DNA of 64,000 bases, taken from Bacteroides ndongoniae. Lineage in GTDB: Bacteria > Bacteroidota > Bacteroidia > Bacteroidales > Bacteroidaceae. The number at the start of each line of letters is the position of its first letter. The stretch's first letter is position 1. This document shows positions 8,362 to 15,381 of this stretch, piece after piece. The notes beneath the pieces were generated by a model. It saw only the letters and a program-made list of their open reading frames with translations. It was not told where the DNA came from and did no database searches. The stretch spans positions 1,223,663 through 1,287,662 of the forward strand of contig NZ_FNVV01000014.1 of the NCBI RefSeq assembly GCF_900108345.1. The letters are read 5' to 3'. A program made the position numbers and the translations under genes.

Positions 8362-8859
8362 ATGTTTAAAGAAAAAATTATTATAGAGATGAAAGAAGTA
8401 TTCAAAGAAATTCCTTTTGGCATAGAGCATACTCTCAAAGTTTTGAAAAATGCAGAAGATATAATGAAAGGAGAAAATATCGGAGAGGAAGAAAAAGAAT
8501 TCATCAGTATTATTGCTATACTACATGATATTGGTGCGGTTGAAGCACAAAAAAAATACGGTTCTATTGATGGTGTCTATCAAGAAAAGGAAGGACCAGC
8601 AGTAGCGAAAGAAATATTAAAAAAGGTAGGCTATAACAAAAATATTGATAGAATATGCTTTATAATAGGCAACCATCATACTCCATCTAAAATTGATGGA
8701 CTTGATTTTCAAATACAATGGGAAGCTGATTTGCTTGAAAATTTAACGGTTATGGATAAAGAAAAAGAACAGGAAAAGATAAAAAAGTGTATAGGTGAAA
8801 ACTTTAAAACAAACACAGGAAAAAGGATAGCTTATAATCGCTTTATTTTAGATTGGTAG
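8362..8859 (+). CDS. HD-domain phosphohydrolase
   Basis: A 165-residue protein with the HD metal-binding pattern: His in GIEHTLKV (near residue 21), HD in AILHDIGA (near 57), and paired histidines in IGNHHTPS (near 111), followed by DLLENL. HD proteins hydrolyse phosphate esters of nucleotides or other small molecules. It is smaller than a typical (p)ppGpp hydrolase and no other domain is visible. GGAGG at 8351-8355 precedes the ATG. It lies 37 bases after the methyltransferase and closes the AT-rich foreign block, so it is probably co-transcribed with the two genes before it. Substrate unknown. Confidence 0.82.
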   Translation: MFKEKIIIEMKEVFKEIPFGIEHTLKVLKNAEDIMKGENIGEEEKEFISIIAILHDIGAVEAQKKYGSIDGVYQEKEGPAVAKEILKKVGYNKNIDRICFIIGNHHTPSKIDGLDFQIQWEADLLENLTVMDKEKEQEKIKKCIGENFKTNTGKRIAYNRFILDW

Positions 8860-8975
8860 TAGATTATTACAGTTATGTATTTTATATCGCAAAGAAAAAT
8901 AGTAGTTAAGTTTAACCCTAGGGAACCTCTGATTTTATCCGCACTACCATGCGGGTTCCGGATATGGTATAATTA

Positions 8976-9414
8976 TAAGCACGTTACCCGTTACTTGCTG
9001 GAAATGGGCAATGGCTTTGCTTTCGTTGCACGACAGAAACATTTCCAAGTCGGAAACAGCGATTTCTATGCAGACCTGATACTATATTCTATTCCACTGC
9101 ACGCATATATCGTGGTAGAATTAAAGGCTACCCCATTCAAACCGGAGTATGCAGGGCAACTGAACTTCTACATCAATGTGGTGGATGATAAACTGAGGGG
9201 AGAGAATGACAACAAGACTATCGGGTTGTTGCTGTGCAAGGGAAAAGACGAAGTTGTAGCACAATACGCATTGACAGGCTATGACCAGCCGATAGGTATC
9301 AGCGATTACCAACTGAGCAAGGCAGTACCCGAAAATCTGAAATCTGCCCTACCGAGTATAGAAGAAATGGAAGAAGAACTGACCTTATTCCTTGACAAGG
9401 ACAAGAACCCATAA
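8976..9414 (+). pseudogene. DUF1016 (YhcG-type) nuclease, C-terminal PDDEXK fragment
   Basis: About 145 residues match the C-terminal nuclease domain of DUF1016 proteins: LLEMGNGFAFVARQKHFQVGNSDFYADLILYS, then VVELKATPFKPEYAGQLNFYINVVDD and GLLLCKGKDEVVAQYAL. The Asp of FYADL and the ELK provide the PD-(D/E)xK residues. The frame stays open back to an ATG at 8875, but the residues before about 8976 are unlike the family and lie in foreign AT-rich sequence with a TATAAT-like box, so that start is an accident of the junction. The N-terminal half of the same gene is at 3291-3680. It could still be expressed as an isolated nuclease domain, which I cannot exclude. Confidence 0.82.
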
Positions 9415-9424
9415 TATAAAGTAT

Positions 9425-10444
9425 ATGGCAGGAAAGATACAGACGATGATTCCCCAATATGGAGAACTCAACAGAATATACAGAGACTATATAGATAATT
9501 ACGCTTTTTCTTTTGACAGGCAGAAATTCATATCGGATTTCTATCAGGAGTATAATGACATGAAATCTTTTGAAGCCGCTATCCTTGAACTGGTGCTTGA
9601 CAAGCAAAAAGAGCAATACACCTTGATACTCAACAGCCTGAAAACTGAAATAGAAAAGAGCATACAGGCTTATGAGATACGCCCGTTAAGTGACAGAGCC
9701 ATAGAACGTGCTTGCTATCAGCACATGGAAAGGTATTCTCAGGAAATTGAAGCCCAGCTGGATGTTACAAGAAGTCTGAGCAAGCCGCTGAATGAAGCCA
9801 ACAACAGGTATGATTCCATTGGTTACAGGGAGCATACAGCCGAAGAGGAAAAACAGGCAGAGAAAGAATATGAACGCTGCAAGGCTGAATATGACAGGGA
9901 AAAAGCCAAACTGAACAAACTCTATGACCAGCAAAAGGCTACAAGAACAGAGGCATTCCAATATATGAAGAACTGTTGTGCGGACATATACCGTCAAAGC
10001 TGCCTTTTTCTGGATATATTGAAGAAATACATTCCTGACGGGCAGCAAGAGTATGAACCGGATAAACCAATCAATCAACGGGAAACAACAGAAGAACAGC
10101 AGGAATATTTCAGCATGAAATTACTTTCGCTCATTCATGAGGTGTGCGAAGGAGAACAGTTCGAAGAAATTTCCGCACCGGATTTTTATGCCAATATGAA
10201 TCTTCACCCCTGCAACTGCAAGCTGAAAATAAAACCGAGAGAGAAAATACGTGTATGCTATCTGATATTCCTGATGAGCGAGAAACTCTCCAAACAGGAC
10301 AGGGACAAATGGAAAGACAGAATACTGAAACTGCTGGATATTGACGACAGCTACTACAAATCCAAGTACAAGGAGCCTGTTTCAGATTTCCCCAGTGACA
10401 GCAACCAAAATTTCGCCAAGGAAATGGAACATATATTCAGATAA
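9425..10444 (+). CDS. NBU orf2-like protein of unknown function
   Basis: About 339 residues, largely charged and helical, with a Glu/Lys-rich probable coiled coil near residues 130-185 (EEEKQAEKEYERCKAEYDRE). No catalytic motif is visible. The position between the integrase-side genes and the DUF3853/ATPase/primase block matches orf2 of NBU elements, which is part of the region needed for excision in NBU1, but I infer homology from position only. The ATG at 9425 follows the DUF1016 stop by 10 bases; the frame opens at 9392 with residues that overlap that gene and are not needed. A hairpin at 10485-10510 ends the unit. Confidence 0.75.
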   Translation: MAGKIQTMIPQYGELNRIYRDYIDNYAFSFDRQKFISDFYQEYNDMKSFEAAILELVLDKQKEQYTLILNSLKTEIEKSIQAYEIRPLSDRAIERACYQHMERYSQEIEAQLDVTRSLSKPLNEANNRYDSIGYREHTAEEEKQAEKEYERCKAEYDREKAKLNKLYDQQKATRTEAFQYMKNCCADIYRQSCLFLDILKKYIPDGQQEYEPDKPINQRETTEEQQEYFSMKLLSLIHEVCEGEQFEEISAPDFYANMNLHPCNCKLKIKPREKIRVCYLIFLMSEKLSKQDRDKWKDRILKLLDIDDSYYKSKYKEPVSDFPSDSNQNFAKEMEHIFR

Positions 10445-10484
10445 TCCGTGATATATCCTGATACTTTACGAAAGTTCCACTTTT

Positions 10485-10510
10485 ACCACTCAAAATAATT
10501 TTTGAGTGGT
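10485..10510. terminator. Terminator after orf2-like gene
   Basis: ACCACTCAAAA (10485-10495) pairs with TTTTGAGTGGT (10500-10510) and is followed by ATTTTTATTTT. Confidence 0.8.
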
Positions 10511-10590
10511 ATTTTTATTTTCTGATATTCAATAAGATACAATGATATTCAGTTTGTACCGTCCCCATCCTTACCACTCATAACCCTACC

Positions 10591-10598
10591 TAATTTTG
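10591..10598 (+). promoter_or_regulatory. Probable -7 promoter element for the DUF3853-ATPase unit
   Basis: TAATTTTG fits the Bacteroidota -7 consensus TAnnTTTG and lies 69 bases before the DUF3853 start. No TTTG is found at the ideal -33 spacing, so strength is uncertain. Confidence 0.45.
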
Positions 10599-10667
10599 CA
10601 TCGTTCGAGAACAGAAATAACAGCCAGTGCGCAGGGCTGATTGTTTAACGACTAAATAGATTGGACG

Positions 10668-10976
10668 ATGACAAATATCCAAGAATTATTATCAAAACCC
10701 GTCTGGCAGATGACAGGCGAAGAATTCATATTCCTGAGTAAGCACGCTTCAGGTCAGGCCGAAGCATTGCCGCAACCCGTTACAGACACGGAAAAGAAGT
10801 ATGTGTACGGAATACTCGGCATAGCCAAACTGTTCGGGTGCAGTCTGCCCACTGCCAACCGCATAAAGAAAAGCGGTAAGATAGACAAGGCGATTACCCA
10901 GATAGGGCGCAAGATTATCGTAGATGCGGAATTGGCTCTTGAACTTGCCGGGAAGAAAACAGGAGGACGGAAATAA
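10668..10976 (+). CDS. DUF3853-family HTH protein, excisionase-like
   Basis: A 102-residue protein whose C-terminal half reads as a winged-helix DNA-binding domain of the MerR/excisionase kind (VYGILGIAKLFGCSLPTANRIKKSGKIDKAITQIGRKIIVDAELAL, written here in overlapping parts: helix-turn-helix near residues 48-70, wing near 72-85). DUF3853 proteins sit in this position in many Bacteroides mobilizable elements, equivalent to orf2x of NBU1, where the region is needed for excision. Its TAA overlaps the first base of the next frame (10976), implying coupling to the ATPase. A role as excision co-factor is inferred from fold and position. Confidence 0.8.
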   Translation: MTNIQELLSKPVWQMTGEEFIFLSKHASGQAEALPQPVTDTEKKYVYGILGIAKLFGCSLPTANRIKKSGKIDKAITQIGRKIIVDAELALELAGKKTGGRK

Positions 10977-10990
10977 TGGGAGGTATGCTT

Positions 10991-12067
10991 ATGGACTATA
11001 TGAAAGAAATAAAGGAGATTTCGGCAGAACAGGCTATAATCCTTTGGCAAGCCTCACGCCTGAGCCTGTCGAAAATCTACGAAAAAGCACCTGAGATTCT
11101 AAAAGTGCAAGGTTCGGTCATTGGTACACTGGGCAATTTCAGTGCATCCATCGGCAAAGCCAAGAGTAAAAAGACTTTCAATGTATCGGCTATCGTAGCC
11201 GCCGCATTGAAAAACGGTACGGTACTGCGGTATGTTGCGGAACTACCGGAAGAAAAAAGGAAGATTCTTTATGTGGACACGGAACAAAGCCATTATCACT
11301 GTCTGAAAGTCATGAAACGTATTTTACGGCTTGCTGGTCTTCCTGATGACAGGGATAATGAACATCTGGAGTTTCTCGCTTTGAGGAAATACACGCCCGA
11401 ACAGCGTATCAGGATTGTCGAACAGGCTATCTATAATACACCGGACATAGGGCTTGTAATCATAGACGGCATCCGTGATATGGTATATGACATCAACAGT
11501 CCGGGAGAATCGACACGCATTATATCCAAACTGATGCAGTGGACGGATGACAGGCAGATACACATCCATACGATACTCCACCAAAACAAAGGCGATGAAA
11601 ACGCAAGAGGGCATATCGGTACGGAGCTGAACAACAAGGCGGAAACTGTTCTGCTGGTGGAAAAGGACAAGAGCAACGGGGATATAAGCAATGTTTCAGC
11701 CATGCACATCCGTGCAATGGATTTCGAGCCTTTCGCTTTCCGTATCAACGACAATGCATTGCCTGAACTCATAGAGGGGTACAGACCCGAAGCGAAGAAA
11801 CCCGGAAGACCGGAAGAGGAAAAGTTCGACCCTTACAGGCATATTACCGAACAACAGCACCGCATAGCACTGGAAGCGGCTTTCGGACTGAAAGAGGAAT
11901 ACGGCTACAAGGATTTGGAAACCGCCTTAATCAAGTCATATATGTCGGTAGGTGTAAAACTGAACCATCAAAAAGCAGTATCACTTATCACCATGCTCCG
12001 GAACAAACGGATGATAGTACAGGAGAACGGCAGGAAATACACGTTCAAGCCGGACTTTCACTATTAG
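10991..12067 (+). CDS. RecA-like/RepA-type AAA ATPase of the mobilizable element
   Basis: About 358 residues. The central part reads as a hexameric RecA-fold ATPase: a P-loop-like segment is degenerate (SIGKAKSKKTFNVSAI), followed by ILYVDTEQSHYHCLKV and a Walker B-like IGLVIIDGIRDMV, then HTILHQNK and GHIGTELNNKAETVL as in plasmid RepA helicases. The C-terminus has a helical winged-helix-like region. It corresponds by position to NBU orf3. The frame opens at 10976, overlapping the DUF3853 stop by one base; GGGAGG at 10978-10983 favours the ATG at 10991. A role in replication or excision of the circular form with the primase downstream is inferred. Confidence 0.82.
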   Translation: MDYMKEIKEISAEQAIILWQASRLSLSKIYEKAPEILKVQGSVIGTLGNFSASIGKAKSKKTFNVSAIVAAALKNGTVLRYVAELPEEKRKILYVDTEQSHYHCLKVMKRILRLAGLPDDRDNEHLEFLALRKYTPEQRIRIVEQAIYNTPDIGLVIIDGIRDMVYDINSPGESTRIISKLMQWTDDRQIHIHTILHQNKGDENARGHIGTELNNKAETVLLVEKDKSNGDISNVSAMHIRAMDFEPFAFRINDNALPELIEGYRPEAKKPGRPEEEKFDPYRHITEQQHRIALEAAFGLKEEYGYKDLETALIKSYMSVGVKLNHQKAVSLITMLRNKRMIVQENGRKYTFKPDFHY

Positions 12068-12080
12068 ACCGTCTAACCTG

Positions 12081-12204
12081 TAATCACTTCACTTTATTCG
12101 GCAGGTCTATATATTAAGGATAAAGCGAAGCGGTTGCAGAGAATGTAAAACCGCTTCACTTTATTACCGTATCCTATATATACGAAAATAAAGTGAAGTG
12201 ATTA
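12081..12204. repeat. Nested inverted repeats between ATPase and primase; candidate origin
   Basis: An 18-bp arm at 12081-12098 is the exact reverse complement of 12187-12204. Nested inside, 12120-12135 (ATAAAGCGAAGCGGTT) pairs with 12149-12164 except one base. All four arms are versions of one CTTCACTTTA-like word, so the site can be read as two direct plus two inverted copies. It fills most of the 216-base gap between the ATPase and the primase, where a replication origin or an autoregulatory site would be expected. Confidence 0.6.
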
Positions 12205-12283
12205 TACAGACCGTACTTCACAAAAAGGTACGGGCGAAAAGAGAAATAAATATTCCAACCATTATTCAAGCACTCATCTTATT

Positions 12284-13243
12284 ATGGATATACAAACAGC
12301 AAAACAAATCAGGATAGCGGATTTTCTGTACAGTTTGGGACATTCTCCCGTCAAGCAGCAAGGTATCAACCTGTGGTATAAATCCCCGCTACGGGAAGAA
12401 ACAGAACCTTCATTCAAAGTAAATACCGAGCGCAACCAATGGTATGATTTTGCAATCGGCAAAGGTGGAAATATCATCGCACTGGCACAGGAACTCTACT
12501 GTTCCGACTATGTGCCTTATCTTCTGCAGAAAATCGAGGAACAGACACCGTACATACGTCCCGTATCTTTCTCTTTTGGAAAGCAATCATTTTCCGAACC
12601 GAGTTTTCAGCAATTGGACATTGTGCTGCTGGCTTCTCCTGCCCTGCTTGCCTACCTACAGGAAAGAGGGATAAACACGGCACTGGCGAAAAGAGAATGT
12701 AAGGAAGCCCGTTTCACCCACAACGGCAAACGGTATTTCGCCATTGCTTTTCCGAACATATCGGGCGGATATGAAATCCGCAACCGATATTTCAAGGGAT
12801 GTATCGCACCGAAAGAAATATCCCATATCAGACAGTCAGGAAAGCCAAGGAGTGCATGTTACGTTTTTGAGGGATTTATGGATTACCTTTCCTTTCTTAC
12901 CTTAAGGCTGGAAAGCTGTCCGCAATCACCCGATTTCGACAGACAGGATTACATAGTTCTTAATTCCGTAGCCAATGTTCCCAAGGCACTCTATCCGTTG
13001 GGAAGCTATGAGCGCATCCACTGTTTCTTTGACAATGACCGTGCAGGAATGGAAGCAATACAGCAAATCCGAAAGGAGTATGATGCTACCCGGTATATAC
13101 GTGACGCCTCGCAAATCTACAGTGGATGTAAAGATCTGAACGAATATTTACAGAAACGAATAGCCGATAGGAAAGAGCAAGCGCAATCTGTCAAAAAGAG
13201 GAATGATACGCTATCCAAGAAACCGAAAGGCTTCCGGTTATAG
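12284..13243 (+). CDS. CHC2/TOPRIM DNA primase of the mobilizable element
   Basis: A 319-residue primase. The N-terminal ~90 residues look like a CHC2-type domain in degraded form (WYKSPLREETEPSFKVNTERNQWYDF, GKGGNIIALAQEL) without the usual zinc-binding cysteine set. The TOPRIM domain follows, with the conserved Glu in YVFEGFMDYLSF (near residue 197) and the DxD-type motif in CFFDNDRAGMEA (near 249). It synthesises primers for replication of transferred or excised DNA. It matches prm of NBU1, which lies in the region needed for excision. The inverted-repeat site just upstream may be its origin. Confidence 0.88.
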   Translation: MDIQTAKQIRIADFLYSLGHSPVKQQGINLWYKSPLREETEPSFKVNTERNQWYDFAIGKGGNIIALAQELYCSDYVPYLLQKIEEQTPYIRPVSFSFGKQSFSEPSFQQLDIVLLASPALLAYLQERGINTALAKRECKEARFTHNGKRYFAIAFPNISGGYEIRNRYFKGCIAPKEISHIRQSGKPRSACYVFEGFMDYLSFLTLRLESCPQSPDFDRQDYIVLNSVANVPKALYPLGSYERIHCFFDNDRAGMEAIQQIRKEYDATRYIRDASQIYSGCKDLNEYLQKRIADRKEQAQSVKKRNDTLSKKPKGFRL

Positions 13244-13467
13244 CCCACTATAACTACACGCTTCGCTTACGTAGTTGTGGGCTCTCCCGAGGGGATTAGG
13301 GTTTTACCCTAATAACCCACTCAGGGCGTTTCTCCCCTGAGAACCCAGAGCAAAGAGTGACCCTCTCTTTGCAATCTCCGCTTATGGGTTACACCCCTAA
13401 GAACCCTGTGCGGTTATGAGCGGACAACAGAAAATTTCACCAACAATCCAAATCAAATTTTAAGAAT
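13243..13467. other. Hairpin-rich region upstream of the relaxase, likely oriT
   Basis: The 224 bases before the relaxase contain several inverted repeats and no supported gene. One pairs GCCCAC/ACTAC with GTAGT/GTGGGC across 13243-13282; another pairs TTAGGG (13296-13301) with CCCTAA (13307-13312). The stretch is GC-richer than its surroundings and holds several GGGTTA/TAACCC-like words. NBU elements have oriT immediately upstream of mob, so this is where the nick site should lie; the exact nick cannot be placed by eye. Confidence 0.55.
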
Positions 13468-14871
13468 ATGGCAACAAAATCAAGCATACATATCAAGCCC
13501 TGCAGAATTACATCAAGCGGGGCTCATAACCGAAGAGCAGCAGAGTATATGCGCAATATCGGCAAATCTCAAATCTACATCGTGCCCGAACTGACTTCCA
13601 ATAACGAGCAGTGGATAAACCCCAGCTTCGGTAGTCCTGACCTGCAGGCGCACTATGAAAACATCAAACGGATGGTCAAGGAAAAGACCGGACGAGCGAT
13701 GCAGGAAAAGGAGCGTGAACGCAAGGGAAAGAATGGGAAGATTATAAAAGTGGCTGGATGCTCACCAATCCGTGAGGGAGTATTACTCATCAGACCGGAT
13801 ACGACACTGGCAGACGTGCGTAAATTCGGTGAGGAATGCCAAAGACGCTGGGGTATCACACCGCTGCAAATCTTCCTGCACAAGGACGAGGGACACTGGC
13901 TTAGTGGACAACCCGAAGCCGGAGATAGGGAGAGTTTCCAAGTCGGTGAAAAGTGGTTCAAGCCGAATTACCATGCACATATCGTTTTCGACTGGATGAA
14001 CCACGATACAGGTAAAAGCCGAAAGCTCAATGACGAGGATATGACGGAAATGCAGAGTTTGGCATCCGACATTCTCCTGATGGAGCGTGGGCAGTCAAAG
14101 GCTGTTACTGGCAAGGAGCATCTGGAGCGTAACGATTTCATCATTGAGAAGCAGAAAGCCGAACTGCAACGCATGGATGCTGCAAAACGGCACAAAGAAG
14201 AACAGATAGGTCTTGCTGAACAGGAACTGAAACAGGTGAAATCAGAAATACGCACCGACAAGCTAAAGAAAACAGCCACCAATGCAGCCACCGCCATAGC
14301 AAGCGGTGTCGGTTCTCTTTTCGGTAGTGGAAAGTTGAAAGATTTGGAACAAGCCAATGAAAAATTGCGTCAGGAAGTTGTCAAGCGTGATAAAGGTATT
14401 GATGCATTAAAAGCCAAGATGCAACAAATGCAGGAACAGCACGGCAAACAGATACGCAATCTTCAAGGAATACACAATCAAGAGCTTGAAGCCAAAGACA
14501 GGGAAATTTCCCGGCTTAACACCTTGCTTGAAAAGGCATTCAAGTGGTTTCCGATGCTTAAAGAGATGCTGAGAATGGAAAAATTGTGTGCTACCATCGG
14601 ATTCACCAAAGAAATGATAGAGAGCCTCTTGACAAAGAAAGAAGCCATACAATGTAGTGGCAAAATTTATTCCGAAGAACACAGACATAAGTTTGATATC
14701 AAAAACGATGTTTTCAGGGTTGAGAAACATCCGATGGATAGCGGTAAGCTCATACTGACTATAAACAGGATACAGATGGGAGAATGGTTCAAAGAGCAGT
14801 TTGATAAATTACGGCAAAGTTTACGAAGACCAACAGAAGAGCCAAGAAAAAGCAGAGGATTCAAATTGTAA
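13468..14871 (+). CDS. MobV/MobN-type relaxase
   Basis: A 467-residue relaxase. The N-terminal ~215 residues hold the Pre/Mob domain: HIKPCRITSSGAHNRR at the start, then IFLHKDEGHW and FKPNYHAHIVFDWMNHDTGK, giving the histidine-rich metal site of this group. From about residue 220 to 365 the protein is a long coiled coil (KQKAELQRMDAAKRHKEE and following), interrupted by a short glycine-rich stretch near 285-290. The enzyme nicks the element at oriT and pilots the strand through a helper conjugation apparatus. It is last in the NBU core block and reads toward the cargo-2 genes. Confidence 0.93.
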   Translation: MATKSSIHIKPCRITSSGAHNRRAAEYMRNIGKSQIYIVPELTSNNEQWINPSFGSPDLQAHYENIKRMVKEKTGRAMQEKERERKGKNGKIIKVAGCSPIREGVLLIRPDTTLADVRKFGEECQRRWGITPLQIFLHKDEGHWLSGQPEAGDRESFQVGEKWFKPNYHAHIVFDWMNHDTGKSRKLNDEDMTEMQSLASDILLMERGQSKAVTGKEHLERNDFIIEKQKAELQRMDAAKRHKEEQIGLAEQELKQVKSEIRTDKLKKTATNAATAIASGVGSLFGSGKLKDLEQANEKLRQEVVKRDKGIDALKAKMQQMQEQHGKQIRNLQGIHNQELEAKDREISRLNTLLEKAFKWFPMLKEMLRMEKLCATIGFTKEMIESLLTKKEAIQCSGKIYSEEHRHKFDIKNDVFRVEKHPMDSGKLILTINRIQMGEWFKEQFDKLRQSLRRPTEEPRKSRGFKL

Positions 14872-14970
14872 TTGTTAAATCGCTCAAATTTAGAAGAGAG
14901 GAGTAATCAAATGCTATTTTGGTTGCTCCTTTTTCGTATCTTTATGGCATCACTTATAATACTGAATTAT

Positions 14971-15381
14971 ATGGATAAACAAATAAAATCAACAATTTGT
15001 GCCACATTAAACTGTAATATACAAACAGTTTGGAAAGTTGTAACATCCTTAAATGACTATTCATGGCGTAGTGATATTGTTTCTATTAGCTTTTCTGATA
15101 AAAGGCATTTTACTGAAAGAAATAGCGATGATATTATCACACATTTTATAGTCAGAGTGTTTGAGCCATATAGCCAATATTCATTTGATTTGGATAACAA
15201 AAACTTATATGGTACGTGGACTGGATATTTCAAGCAAGTTGATACAAAAACTGAAATTAAATTTATAGAAATGATTTCTGTAAAGAAATGGTGGTTATAT
15301 CCATTTGCCAAATGGTATTTGAAAAAACAACAGAAACAATATGTATCAGATTTACAACGAAAGTGTGAACGCTATGAGTAA
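14971..15381 (+). CDS. SRPBCC-fold (START-like) protein
   Basis: About 136 residues with the pattern of a small polyketide-cyclase/START-like fold: MDKQIKSTICATLNCNIQTVWKVV followed by WRSDIVSI, a central beta sheet, FIEMISVKKWW, and a long C-terminal helix ending YVSDLQRK, cited here in part. Such proteins bind hydrophobic ligands in a cavity; some are enzymes. No ligand can be named. The frame is open upstream to 14872 immediately after the relaxase stop, but the ATG at 14971 begins the fold. It is AT-rich and its end overlaps the start of the acetyltransferase fusion by 8 bases, so the two are one transcription unit. Confidence 0.72.
   Translation: MDKQIKSTICATLNCNIQTVWKVVTSLNDYSWRSDIVSISFSDKRHFTERNSDDIITHFIVRVFEPYSQYSFDLDNKNLYGTWTGYFKQVDTKTEIKFIEMISVKKWWLYPFAKWYLKKQQKQYVSDLQRKCERYE

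Noticed and set aside
8875..8975. Extra N-terminal coding sequence of the DUF1016 fragment
   Set aside because: The residues do not resemble DUF1016, the stretch is AT-rich like the foreign block, and it contains a TATAAT-like box; it is the junction.
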